From UBA11524 sp963642705 (GTDB taxonomy: Bacteria; Bacillota; Clostridia; Christensenellales; Aristaeellaceae): 50,599 nucleotides of DNA. Of this stretch, positions 1 to 7,764 are shown one piece after another. Position 1 is the first letter of the stretch, and every line of letters begins with the position of its first letter. The translations under genes were made by a program, and so were the position numbers. The stretch is from contig CAVIHU010000014.1 in assembly GCA_963642705.1 (NCBI GenBank), positions 1 to 50,599 of the forward strand, written 5' to 3'. The notes under the pieces are model-generated. The model searched no databases, was not told the origin of the DNA, and saw nothing but the letters and a program-made list of their open reading frames with translations.

Positions 1-80
1 AGCTTTGTTATCTTATCACGTTTCCTTTCCTTCGTCAACCCCTTTTTTGCTTTTTTTTTGCTGGAAATTTCATTTTCCCC

Positions 81-109
81 TTGACAGAATCGTTATTATC
101 GTGTAAAAT
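81..109 (+). promoter_or_regulatory. sigma-A promoter of the ylxM-ffh operon
   Basis: TTGACA at 81-86 and TAAAAT at 104-109 with a 17-base spacer. The -10 ends 44 bases before the ylxM start. Bases 1-80 are T-rich and hold no gene that I can see. Confidence 0.8.
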
Positions 110-153
110 CATCTGGTGTCAATGCAAAAAGCTTGACAGCAAGGAGCGCTGAC

Positions 154-513
154 ATGGTGCAGGATGAGATCAGCAAAAAAGTTGAGCTAAACTGGCTCGC
201 CGCGTTTTACGGCGGCCTGCTGACGGAAAAACAGCGTGAGGTGCTGTCCCTGCACTGCGAGGAGGATCTATCGCTCGCTGAAATCGCTCAGGAGGTCGGC
301 ATCAGCCGTCAGGGCGTTCATGAGCTGCTGACCCGCGCAGCGCAGAAAATGTTTAATATGGAAGAAACGCTCCATGTCGCCGCCCGATTCCGCCGGATGG
401 AGGACGGGCTCGCCGCATGCCGGACGATGCTGCAGGAGAAGCGCTACGATGATGCGATGCAAACAATCGATGCGCTGATCCGCTCTGATCAGGAGGACAA
501 CAATGGCCTTTGA
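154..513 (+). CDS. ylxM: YlxM family DNA-binding protein (sigma-70 region 4-like), SRP operon
   Basis: This is a 119-residue helical protein of the YlxM/UPF0122 family, which is encoded next to ffh in many Firmicutes and is thought to modulate the signal recognition particle pathway. Residues of about 20-65 resemble sigma-70 region 4, with a helix-turn-helix in the stretch LSLAEIAQEVGISRQGVHEL. The frame extends upstream to a TTG at 133, but the ATG at 154 is preceded by AAGGAG at 141-146 and is the better start. The last 11 bases overlap ffh, which suggests translational coupling. The family match is clear; the exact function is not settled in the family. Confidence 0.9.
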   Translation: MVQDEISKKVELNWLAAFYGGLLTEKQREVLSLHCEEDLSLAEIAQEVGISRQGVHELLTRAAQKMFNMEETLHVAARFRRMEDGLAACRTMLQEKRYDDAMQTIDALIRSDQEDNNGL

Positions 514-1828
514 GGGCTTAACAGAAAAACTGCAGGGCGCGCTGAGGAAGCTGAGCAACAAGGGCAAGCTCACTGAGCAGAGCGTCAAGGAAGGAATGCG
601 CGAGGTTCGCATGGCGCTGCTCGAGGCGGACGTCAACTACGCCGTCGCGAAGGACTTCATCAAAAAGGTCACCGAGCGCTGCATCGGTTCCGAAATTACC
701 GGCTCGCTCAACGCCTCCCAGCAGGTCATCAAGATTGTTAATGAAGAAATGACCGCACTGATGGGCGGCACGAACTCAAAGCTCACGTGGTCGTCCGAGC
801 CTCTGACTGTCTTTATGCTCTGCGGCCTGCAGGGAGCCGGCAAGACGACCATGGCTGCCAAGCTCGCCAACTACCTCGCCAAGCAGAGTAAGAAGCCGAT
901 GCTTGCTGCGTGCGATATCTACCGCCCTGCCGCCATCAATCAGCTTCAGGTTGTCGGCAAGCAGGTCAACGTGCCCGTCTACGAGCATGGAACGCAAGAC
1001 CCTGTCAAGACGGCGCTCGAAGCGGTTGATCGTGCGCGCTATCTCGGGCGCGACGTGCTGATCATCGACACTGCCGGCCGCCTGCATATTGACCAGGAGC
1101 TCATGGACGAGCTTGTGCGCATCAAGGAAGCCGTCAAACCGCAGGAAATCCTGCTGGTTGTCGATGCAATGACCGGTCAGGACGCGGTGAATGTCGCGAA
1201 GTCCTTCAACGAGAAGCTTGACATCGATGGCGTCATCCTCACCAAGCTCGACGGCGATACGCGAGGCGGTGCTGCGCTATCCGTTCGCGCGGTGACCGGC
1301 AAGCCTATCAAATTCAGCGGCATCGGCGAAAAGCTCAGTGAAATCGAGCCCTTTCATCCCGATCGCATGGCCAGCCGTATTCTCGGCATGGGTGATGTGC
1401 TCACGCTGATTGACAAGGCAAGCGAGGCGTTCGATGAGGAGGACGCTGCAAAGCTCGCCAAGAAGGCGCGTTCCGCCGACTTGACGCTGGAGGACTTCCT
1501 CGATCAGATGCAGTCCATGAAGAAGATGGGCGGCATCAAGTCGATGCTTGAGATGCTCCCCGGCATGTCCGGCAAGAGCATCAATGTCGACGAAAACGCC
1601 ATGAAGAAGCCCGAGGCCATCATCCGCTCCATGACGCCCCGTGAACGCCGCAATCCCGGTGTGCTCAACGCCAGCCGCCGCAAGCGCATCGCTGCGGGCT
1701 CCGGCACGACCGTGCAGGATGTCAATCAGCTCATCCGCCAGTTCGAGCAGGCGAAGCAGATGATGAAGCAGGTCACCCAGATGAAGGGCAAGGGTCGCAT
1801 GCGCATGCGCTTCCCCGGCATGAAGTAA
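503..1828 (+). CDS. ffh: Signal recognition particle protein Ffh (SRP54)
   Basis: This is the GTPase subunit of the signal recognition particle, which binds signal sequences on nascent chains together with 4.5S/6S RNA and docks on FtsY. The 441 residues show the normal order: N domain (1-85), G domain with the P-loop GLQGAGKTT at 108-116, DTAGRLH and TKLDGDTRGG, and a methionine-rich M domain from about 330 to the end. AGGAGG at 491-496 precedes the ATG. The length is normal and no key motif is missing. Confidence 0.98.
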   Translation: MAFEGLTEKLQGALRKLSNKGKLTEQSVKEGMREVRMALLEADVNYAVAKDFIKKVTERCIGSEITGSLNASQQVIKIVNEEMTALMGGTNSKLTWSSEPLTVFMLCGLQGAGKTTMAAKLANYLAKQSKKPMLAACDIYRPAAINQLQVVGKQVNVPVYEHGTQDPVKTALEAVDRARYLGRDVLIIDTAGRLHIDQELMDELVRIKEAVKPQEILLVVDAMTGQDAVNVAKSFNEKLDIDGVILTKLDGDTRGGAALSVRAVTGKPIKFSGIGEKLSEIEPFHPDRMASRILGMGDVLTLIDKASEAFDEEDAAKLAKKARSADLTLEDFLDQMQSMKKMGGIKSMLEMLPGMSGKSINVDENAMKKPEAIIRSMTPRERRNPGVLNASRRKRIAAGSGTTVQDVNQLIRQFEQAKQMMKQVTQMKGKGRMRMRFPGMK

Positions 1829-1870
1829 GGCAACGCCATTCCTATGCATTGCCGCCATCCTGTGCGTGGT

Positions 1871-1897
1871 ATCATATAATCAACATGCTTATATGAT
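1871..1897. repeat. AT-rich inverted repeat between ffh and rpsP
   Basis: ATCATATAA at 1871-1879 and TTATATGAT at 1889-1897 form a perfect 9-bp stem with a 9-base loop. It has no GC-rich stem or long T-run, so it is not a convincing terminator. It may be an RNA stability element or overlap a promoter for rpsP (TATAAT-like hexamers lie at 1875 and 1907). Confidence 0.4.
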
Positions 1898-1942
1898 TTC
1901 CATATATATAATTTCCCGAACATTTGAAGGAGGAACAAACAC

Positions 1943-2191
1943 ATGTCTGTCAAAATTCGTCTGAAGAGAATGGGTATGAAGAAGAAGCCTTTCTACCGCG
2001 TTGTTGTCGCCGACATCCGCTCCCCGCGTGACGGCCGCTTCATCGAGGAAATCGGCTACTACAACCCCATGGAGCAACCAGCTGAAATCAAGGTGGACGG
2101 CGAGCGTGCCAAGTACTGGCTCGGCTGCGGCGCTCAGCCCACGGATACTGTCCGCGTGCTGCTGAAGAAGACCGGCGTTATCGAGAAGTAA
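1943..2191 (+). CDS. rpsP: 30S ribosomal protein S16
   Basis: This is a small-subunit ribosomal protein of 82 residues with the family start MSVKIRLKRMG and the conserved core KPFYRVVVADIRSPRDGRFIE. A strong GAAGGAGG site lies just upstream. Its place between ffh and khpA/rimM/trmD is the usual Firmicutes order. A 114-base gap separates it from ffh and may hold its own promoter. Confidence 0.98.
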   Translation: MSVKIRLKRMGMKKKPFYRVVVADIRSPRDGRFIEEIGYYNPMEQPAEIKVDGERAKYWLGCGAQPTDTVRVLLKKTGVIEK

Positions 2192-2261
2192 GGGGTCCTC
2201 TGCGACAAGGATCGGTGCGGTTCGCCGCATCTGACAGCCGATAGGCAGAAAGGACACCCCT

Positions 2262-2516
2262 ATGCAAGAATTGCTCACCTTTGTGGCGAAATCGCTGGTT
2301 GATCATCCCGACCAGGTTCTCGTCCGTGAAACCGAGGGCCCTGAAGCCGTCATCCTTGAGCTGAGCGTAGCGGAGGACGATATGGGCAAGGTCATCGGCA
2401 AGCAGGGACGCATTGCGAAGGCCATCCGCACGGTGGTTTCCGCTGCCACTGCCAAGAACAGCAAGCCTGTTTTTGTTGAGATTCACAGACCCGAAGAGGA
2501 TGAGACGAGGGAATGA
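2262..2516 (+). CDS. khpA: KH-domain RNA-binding protein KhpA (YlqC)
   Basis: This is an 84-residue single type II KH domain protein. The KH loop is seen as IGKQGRIAKAIR, the GxxG-type RNA-binding motif (about residues 45-56). KhpA proteins act with KhpB as broad RNA chaperones that affect cell division and sRNA function in Firmicutes. It sits between rpsP and rimM as usual, with GAAAGGA ahead of the ATG. Confidence 0.93.
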   Translation: MQELLTFVAKSLVDHPDQVLVRETEGPEAVILELSVAEDDMGKVIGKQGRIAKAIRTVVSAATAKNSKPVFVEIHRPEEDETRE

Positions 2517-2582
2517 CCGCCGGGCGTGGGGAGCATGCATGTTTCCCGCGCCTTTTTCCATTTTATTCGACCGGAGGTACAC

Positions 2583-3104
2583 ATGAACAGCTATCTGATG
2601 ATTGGCGAGGTGCTCAAGCCGCAGGGCATCCGCGGCGAGGTGAAGGTGAAGCCCTACGCAGCAGATTCGGCGCTATTTCACCGGTGGAAGACGCTTTATC
2701 TGCGCGACGGCGAATGCTACACGCCCATTGCCGCCACGTGCTCGCGCGTGCATGACGGCTTTGTCTATCTGACGCTGGGCGAATGCAACAGCATGGAGGA
2801 CGCGGAGAAGCTGCGCGGTCAGCAGCTGTATATCGACCGGGCACATGCCTCGGCTCTTGCGGAGGATGAGTGTTACATCAGCGACCTGCTCGGCTGCGCG
2901 GCAGTTGCGGAGGATCATACCGTGCTCGGCAAGCTGACAGACGTGCTCCAGCACGGCGCGGTCGATGTGTATGTGTTCGATTCTGCCGAAGGTGAATGGA
3001 TGGCACCGGCGCTCAAGGCGGTTTTCCCGACGGTCGATTTGCAGAATAAGACCATCGGCGTCATCCGTGAAAAACTCGATGAGGTGATTGTCCGGAATGC
3101 GTGA
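2583..3104 (+). CDS. rimM: Ribosome maturation factor RimM
   Basis: RimM binds S19 and helps mature the 30S head. The 173 residues show the N-terminal beta-barrel start (LMIGEVLKPQGIRGEVKVKP) and the C-terminal PRC-barrel part (YISDLLGC, ending LDEVIVRNA). The frame runs upstream to 2526, but the ATG at 2583 has GGAGG at about 2573 and matches the family start. It is followed immediately by trmD. Confidence 0.95.
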   Translation: MNSYLMIGEVLKPQGIRGEVKVKPYAADSALFHRWKTLYLRDGECYTPIAATCSRVHDGFVYLTLGECNSMEDAEKLRGQQLYIDRAHASALAEDECYISDLLGCAAVAEDHTVLGKLTDVLQHGAVDVYVFDSAEGEWMAPALKAVFPTVDLQNKTIGVIREKLDEVIVRNA

Positions 3105-3120
3105 ACATCAGTCGCCCGCG

Positions 3121-3849
3121 ATGAAAATCACCATCCTGACCATCTTTCCGGAGATGTTCGAGAGCGTCCTGAACACCAGCATCCTCGGCCGTGCACGTGC
3201 ACAGGGCATTCTGGACATTCAGTGCGTAGACATTCGCCCATTTTCCGACCGGAAGCACAAGAACACGGATGATTACCCCTTCGGCGGCGGCGCAGGCATG
3301 GTCATGTTAGCTCAGCCGATTATGGAGGCCATGGCGCATGTGACCTCGCAATCCCCTGACGGCTTCCATGGCAAGCGCATCTACATGGGTCCGCGCGGCA
3401 AAACGCTGACGACCGCTCTTGCGCGTGAGCTGGCGCAGGAAAAGGAGCTCGTGCTGCTCTGCGGTCACTATGAGGGCGTTGACCAGCGTGCGCTCGATGC
3501 CTGCATTGACGAGGAAATCAGCATCGGCGATTACATTCTGACCGGCGGCGAGCTGGCGGCAATGGTGCTGACGGACTGCGTCGCGCGCTTCGTGCCCGGC
3601 GTGCTGGGTTCATCGGAATCCGCAGAGGATGAATCCTTCTCGGATGGGCTGCTGGAATATCCGCAGTATACGCGCCCGAGCGACCTGAACGGCATGCAGG
3701 TGCCGGACGTGCTGCTTTCCGGCGACCATGCCAGAATCAAGGCATGGCGCAGGGCAGAATCGCTCCGTGCCACGAAATTGCACCGCCCCGACCTGCTTGC
3801 TAACGTACAGCTAACCGACAACGAAAAGCGCCTGCTGGAGGATTTGTGA
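3121..3849 (+). CDS. trmD: tRNA (guanine-N1)-methyltransferase TrmD
   Basis: TrmD uses S-adenosylmethionine to make m1G37 in tRNAs, which prevents +1 frameshifting. The 242 residues contain the SPOUT trefoil-knot motifs LCGHYEGVDQR and ISIGDYILTGGELAA. The chosen ATG at 3121 gives the family start MKITILTIFPEMF. Another in-frame ATG at 3097, inside the end of rimM, would add eight residues and cannot be excluded, because neither has a strong binding site. The stop overlaps the next ATG. rplS, which often follows trmD, is not here. Confidence 0.96.
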   Translation: MKITILTIFPEMFESVLNTSILGRARAQGILDIQCVDIRPFSDRKHKNTDDYPFGGGAGMVMLAQPIMEAMAHVTSQSPDGFHGKRIYMGPRGKTLTTALARELAQEKELVLLCGHYEGVDQRALDACIDEEISIGDYILTGGELAAMVLTDCVARFVPGVLGSSESAEDESFSDGLLEYPQYTRPSDLNGMQVPDVLLSGDHARIKAWRRAESLRATKLHRPDLLANVQLTDNEKRLLEDL

Positions 3850-4202
3850 TGTTTCTGAGAAAGCTGCTTGTCATGGTGGTTCCGCTGCTGCTGTGCGGTT
3901 TGTGCGTGTTCTTCTTTCCGCTGCTGAGCGGCTTCGGGCTGTGGTCGAGCATCCTGTGCGGGCTGATTCTGGGCGTTGCGCTGGCGCTGCTGCTGCCGCT
4001 GTCCGGCGCGTCACGGCGCAAGGAGCCGTTTGCGTCGCTGCTTGCCGTACCGATGCTCGTGCTGCTCGCGATAATTGCCGTGCAGTTATTCGGCGCACTC
4101 GGCGTTCCGATACCCTTCAGCACGGTCAGCGGCGATACGCTCGCTGTGGAATGCGCGTTCCTGTCGTTCATGGGCGTGCAGGCCATCCGCACGCGCGGAT
4201 AA
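3849..4202 (+). CDS. Small integral membrane protein of unknown function
   Basis: This 117-residue, very hydrophobic protein has about four predicted membrane segments (roughly residues 5-23, 27-47, 60-80 and 88-110) and a short Arg/Lys loop (SRRKEP). The ATG overlaps the trmD stop (TGATG), so it is probably coupled to trmD. I do not recognise the family and no catalytic motif is visible. It occupies the place where rplS often lies. Confidence 0.7.
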   Translation: MFLRKLLVMVVPLLLCGLCVFFFPLLSGFGLWSSILCGLILGVALALLLPLSGASRRKEPFASLLAVPMLVLLAIIAVQLFGALGVPIPFSTVSGDTLAVECAFLSFMGVQAIRTRG

Positions 4203-4251
4203 AATATTTCGCGCACGGGAAGAAAATCCGCCTCACCATTCGTTATATAGG

Positions 4252-4270
4252 TGAAGGTACAAAACCTTCA
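4252..4270. repeat. Short hairpin in the leader of the exported protein gene
   Basis: TGAAGGT at 4252-4258 and ACCTTCA at 4264-4270 form a perfect 7-bp stem with a 5-base loop, 37 bases before the next ATG. There is no T-run, so it is more likely a leader structure than a terminator. Confidence 0.3.
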
Positions 4271-4306
4271 TCCTCGGACAAATTATCAAAAGGGAGCTGA
4301 TTGACC

Positions 4307-4993
4307 ATGAACATGAAAGTACGGCGTGCCGCTGCACTGCTCAGTGCCATCGTCCTGCTGCCGGCTTGCTCGGCCTTTGCCGAAACCGCTGCCGATTCAC
4401 TCATTCCTGTCGCTGTCGTTTCCTCCGATGCAGCTGATGAAACCGCTGACGATGCCGTTGAAAGTCTGCTCGAGGCAAAGGAAAACACGCTGACCCGCTA
4501 TGAGCGCGTGCTCCTTTCCGGTGGACGCGAGGCATGGATTATCTGCCAGTTCGACCAGTCCACCATGACCGATGCGACCTGCCGGATGATTGACGCAGCA
4601 ACAATGGAAGTGCTCAGCGAGGATACTACCGACACCGGCTATTTCTTCACCGTGCGCGAGCGCTGGGAGCAGGTGAAGGGCATCTACGAGCTGTGGTCGC
4701 TGCAGGACAAGGCGCTGTTCGACCGCCTGTATTCGCTTTCCCCCTGCTACGGCGAGCCGGACGAGGGTGACATGACGCAGGAAGAGGCGCTTGCCTCGGC
4801 AATGGAAGCCACTGGCATCACGAATGCTGATTATGATGCGGTCGGCTACGGCTACATTTGCGGCATCGGTGAAGACGGCGGCATGTGGCAGGTGTACTTC
4901 GTCAAGAACAATGAGTGCTTCTCCATGGTCAACCTTGACGCGCATGAATCTGCCATCCTGATGGTCGATTCCGTCGATGACGGCAACGGCTGA
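4307..4993 (+). CDS. Exported protein of unknown function, possibly PepSY-like
   Basis: This 228-residue protein has an N-terminal signal peptide (MNMKVRRAAALLSAIVLLPA) with likely cleavage after AFA. A cysteine in LPAC is a poor lipobox match. The mature part is acidic. The segment with MTQEEALASAMEATGI resembles the calcium-binding-like helix plus sheet of PepSY-type repeats, but this is only a fold-level guess. AGGGAG at 4291 supports the ATG at 4307. It ends just before a strong terminator, so it may be the last gene of the trmD transcript or an independent unit. Confidence 0.65.
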   Translation: MNMKVRRAAALLSAIVLLPACSAFAETAADSLIPVAVVSSDAADETADDAVESLLEAKENTLTRYERVLLSGGREAWIICQFDQSTMTDATCRMIDAATMEVLSEDTTDTGYFFTVRERWEQVKGIYELWSLQDKALFDRLYSLSPCYGEPDEGDMTQEEALASAMEATGITNADYDAVGYGYICGIGEDGGMWQVYFVKNNECFSMVNLDAHESAILMVDSVDDGNG

Positions 4994-5002
4994 TCTGACT
5001 GA

Positions 5003-5046
5003 CTCCTCTACCTGGACTTCTCAGGTGGAGGAGCCTTGTTTTTTTT
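5003..5046 (+). terminator. Rho-independent terminator
   Basis: CTCCTCTACCTG (5003-5014) pairs with CAGGTGGAGGAG (5022-5033) with one G-U pair, followed by a run of eight T ending at 5046. Confidence 0.92.
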
Positions 5047-5068
5047 CTGCACTTTGCCTCATGGATGG

Positions 5069-5097
5069 TTGCAAATCCTACAAAAGTGGTATATAAT
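5069..5097 (+). promoter_or_regulatory. sigma-A promoter of cysK
   Basis: TTGCAA at 5069-5074 and TATAAT at 5092-5097 with a 17-base spacer, ending 31 bases before the cysK start. I do not see a T-box or SAM riboswitch in the short leader. Confidence 0.82.
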
Positions 5098-5128
5098 GAC
5101 GTCATTCTTCATGAAGGAGGCGCTGGAT

Positions 5129-6064
5129 ATGCGCATTGCAAAATCCGTCACTGAACTAATCGGCCGCACGCCAATGCTTGAACTGAGTCACTATGAGCTT
5201 GCGCATTGTCCCGCCGCTCATCTGCTCGCGAAGGTCGAATCCTTCAACCCCGGCGGCAGTGTGAAGGACCGCATTGCCCTGAACATGATTGAGGCCGCCG
5301 AACGCGCCGGTCAGCTCAAGCCCGGCGGCACCGTCATCGAGCCGACCAGCGGAAACACCGGCATCGGGCTCGCCATGGTCGCCGCCAGCCGCGGCTACAC
5401 CGCCGTCATCGTCATGCCGGACAGCATGAGCATTGAACGCCGTCTGCTGATGAAGGCATACGGCGCGCAGCTCGTCCTCACACCCGGCAAGCTCGGCATG
5501 AAGGGCGCTGTCGACAAGGCGAATGAGCTTGCCGCCGAAACACCAAATTCCATTGTCGTCGGACAGTTCGTCAATCCGGCCAACCCTGCCGCTCATATCG
5601 CCACCACCGCGCCCGAAATCTGGGCAGATACCGACGGGCATGTCGATGCGCTTGTCGCGGGTGTCGGCACGGGGGGAACACTCACCGGCATCGGCACGTA
5701 CCTGCGCGAAAAGAACCCGAATGTCAAAATCATCGCGGTCGAACCGTACTCCTCACCGCTCCTGTCAAAGGGAACTGCCGGACCGCACGGGCTGATGGGC
5801 ATCGGCGCGAATTTCGTGCCCGACGTCCTCAATCGCAGCCTGATTGACGAAATCATCCCCGTCAAGGAGGATGACGCCTACCGCACCGGTCGCGAGCTTG
5901 CCGCACAGGACGGCCTGCTCTGCGGCATCACCTCCGGCGCTGCAGTCTGGGCTGCCGCTCAGCTCGCGCAACGCCCCGAATACTACGGCAAAAATATCGT
6001 CATCATCCTTCCCGACACCGGTGAACGTTACCTGACAACAAAAATGTTCGCGGTTGAGGAATAA
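5129..6064 (+). CDS. cysK: Cysteine synthase A (O-acetylserine sulfhydrylase)
   Basis: This PLP enzyme makes L-cysteine from O-acetylserine and sulfide in the cytoplasm. The 311 residues are full length. The PLP lysine lies in NPGGSVKDR (Lys46), the substrate loop is TSGNTG at 73-78, and the phosphate-binding loop is VGTGGTLTG. AAGGAGG at 5114-5120 fixes the ATG at 5129, although the frame is open further upstream through the promoter. It is monocistronic, with its own promoter and terminator. A cystathionine beta-synthase-like role cannot be ruled out, but CysK is the best fit. Confidence 0.95.
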   Translation: MRIAKSVTELIGRTPMLELSHYELAHCPAAHLLAKVESFNPGGSVKDRIALNMIEAAERAGQLKPGGTVIEPTSGNTGIGLAMVAASRGYTAVIVMPDSMSIERRLLMKAYGAQLVLTPGKLGMKGAVDKANELAAETPNSIVVGQFVNPANPAAHIATTAPEIWADTDGHVDALVAGVGTGGTLTGIGTYLREKNPNVKIIAVEPYSSPLLSKGTAGPHGLMGIGANFVPDVLNRSLIDEIIPVKEDDAYRTGRELAAQDGLLCGITSGAAVWAAAQLAQRPEYYGKNIVIILPDTGERYLTTKMFAVEE

Positions 6065-6076
6065 ACCGGTCTCATA

Positions 6077-6121
6077 AAAGGGTCTGCAGACGGACACGTG
6101 CCGCATGCAGACCCTTTCTAT
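6077..6121 (+). terminator. Rho-independent terminator after cysK
   Basis: AAAGGGTCTGCA (6077-6088) is a perfect complement of TGCAGACCCTTT (6106-6117), with a T-rich tail through 6117-6128. Confidence 0.8.
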
Positions 6122-6488
6122 TCGTTTTACTTCCGCTTGAGCGGCGGATGCAGATTCCAATCAGGGAAGCAGCTTGCAAGCCTTCCAGATTCTGCGTCAG
6201 AACGATTTTCGCCGCCTTTTCCTGATCATTTTCCGGCTGACCGAAGAGCACACCCAGCTCCTCGGGCTGATTCACCCTGCCATCCGGCTTTTTATATGTT
6301 CCTTTTCATGCATCTCATTGCGCGCTGCCATAGTCCTCCACAAGTTTTTTTCTTATACGTTTTCAAGAAATTGCTATGTCAAGCTCCCCTCAATGCAATC
6401 ATTGCAGAGGTTTAACTGACATGCTCCGGCATGTTACGCGCAGCTAATATGTCAAGCAGCCTGGTTTTACAGATTAACATCCAGGTCA
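6122..6488. other. Intergenic region without a convincing gene
   Basis: No frame here has both a ribosome binding site and protein-like composition. On the minus strand, about 6126-6305 reads as an open stretch with the peptide NQPEELGVLFGQPENDQEKA. It lacks a start with a binding site and is closed upstream by TGA, so it may be a decayed gene remnant. The plus-strand frames of about 80-105 codons have unusual composition and no binding site. Confidence 0.4.
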
Positions 6489-6517
6489 TTGACAATTTCA
6501 TAACAATATTGTATAAT
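6489..6517 (+). promoter_or_regulatory. Perfect-consensus sigma-A promoter of the exported flavin-fold protein
   Basis: TTGACA at 6489-6494 and TATAAT at 6512-6517 are separated by exactly 17 bases, so this should be a strong, probably constitutive promoter. Confidence 0.9.
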
Positions 6518-6573
6518 CATGTCTTAGATGACCGGCCATTCTTCATTCCGCCGGGCAGAAAGAAGGATACCCT

Positions 6574-7704
6574 ATGAAGGTTCTTACTCGTTTGACTGCG
6601 CTGCTGGCGGCAGCGGTCATGGTGCTTCCGATGGCAGCCATGGCAGAAACCACGGATACCGTAACGTCTGCAACACAGACAGCCACGGAAATCACCGATG
6701 AGCAGGGCGCGGCGTGGGCAGAAGCGCACGGCTACGTCAAAATGGAAACAGACGCTGTGACCTCCGCGACCGAAAAGAAGGTCGGCGGCGTGAACTACGG
6801 CGCCATCGAATGGGACACCGAGCTGCAGGAAGCGGCCGTGCGTGAGTTCCTCAAGGGCGGCACCTATCTGGGCGATGCCTCCTACGCGCAGGACGAATCC
6901 GGCTACAACTACCGCGAAATGTATCAGCTCGCCACCAGCCGCAACAATATTCCCTCCAACACCAACCTCGAAATGGTGCTGGATGCCAGCAATCTGCACC
7001 TGCTGGGCGTGTCCGAGGCTGGCACCAGCAAGACGCAGGATTTCAAGGACAACCCCAAGGTGTCCGTCAGCTGGGTGCGTCAGCTCCGCGTGGAAGAGGA
7101 GGATACCTACAACTATTATTGCTCCTACGGCGTGCAGTACAACGGCACGGTGAAGATTTACACCGCGGATGACCTCGCCACCGAGGAAGGGCAAAATGCC
7201 CTGCTGAACCTCTACGACAAGTACTATCCGACGCTTGCCTCCAGCTGGGCGACCTACAGTGCCAAGTTCGCCGATGCAGCTGACGAGACTGCCGTGAAGG
7301 AAGCGAAGCTTGCCTACATCACCAGTGCGCTGAACGCCGGCTCCATGGTCATCTACGAAATCATCCCGGACAGCATCGTAATTACCGCGCCGTTCCTGAT
7401 GAACATGTCCCCCACGATGGCCAACGCCGCCAGGTTTACCCAGGTGCAGGACGGCGAGGACAAGTACGCCTATGACCTCTGCCTGTCTGACAGCTTCATC
7501 GACAAGCTGATCGCCTACAAGAACGATTACCTCGCCGCCGAGGAAGGCGTTACCGCCGTGACGGAGTACTATTCCTCCGCCATGTATCAGCAGCTCGACC
7601 AGTACTGTGCGGCCTACGGTGCCTCCACCAGCCTTGAGCTGGCGCTGATGACCACCAATGCCGCCGGTCTGAAGACCCAGACCACCTGGAAGCCTGCGGA
7701 GTAA
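6574..7704 (+). CDS. Exported pyridoxamine 5'-phosphate oxidase-like (FMN-binding split-barrel) protein
   Basis: The 376 residues start with a clear signal peptide (residues 1-25, cleavage at AMA before ETTDT). The part from about residue 90 to 200 (FLKGGTYLGDASY, ATSRNNIPSNTNLEMVLD, LHLLGVSEAGTSK, NPKVSVSWVRQL) reads like the flavin-binding split-barrel fold of the PNPOx family, in which the NPKV/SV strand is typical. The C-terminal third is helical and unknown. Most PNPOx-fold proteins are cytoplasmic, so export is unusual. Flavin, heme or F420 binding would all be possible, and the ligand is not known. It is monocistronic between a perfect promoter and a strong terminator. Confidence 0.7.
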   Translation: MKVLTRLTALLAAAVMVLPMAAMAETTDTVTSATQTATEITDEQGAAWAEAHGYVKMETDAVTSATEKKVGGVNYGAIEWDTELQEAAVREFLKGGTYLGDASYAQDESGYNYREMYQLATSRNNIPSNTNLEMVLDASNLHLLGVSEAGTSKTQDFKDNPKVSVSWVRQLRVEEEDTYNYYCSYGVQYNGTVKIYTADDLATEEGQNALLNLYDKYYPTLASSWATYSAKFADAADETAVKEAKLAYITSALNAGSMVIYEIIPDSIVITAPFLMNMSPTMANAARFTQVQDGEDKYAYDLCLSDSFIDKLIAYKNDYLAAEEGVTAVTEYYSSAMYQQLDQYCAAYGASTSLELALMTTNAAGLKTQTTWKPAE

Positions 7705-7724
7705 AAGTCCATGATACAAAGAGA

Positions 7725-7764
7725 GCTCACAGGTCGGGATTTTCCGACCTGTGAGCCCTTTTTT
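7725..7764. terminator. Strong hairpin terminator between convergent genes
   Basis: GCTCACAGGTCGG (7725-7737) and CCGACCTGTGAGC (7744-7756) form a perfect 13-bp stem, followed on the plus strand by CC and six T to 7764. The T-run runs into the stop codon of the minus-strand mogA-moaE gene. The minus strand has only a weak T-rich tail after the stem, so it terminates mainly the plus strand. Confidence 0.93.

Noticed and set aside
1871..1897. AT-rich hairpin before rpsP as a terminator
   Set aside because: The stem has almost no GC and no following T-run, so it was kept only as an inverted repeat.
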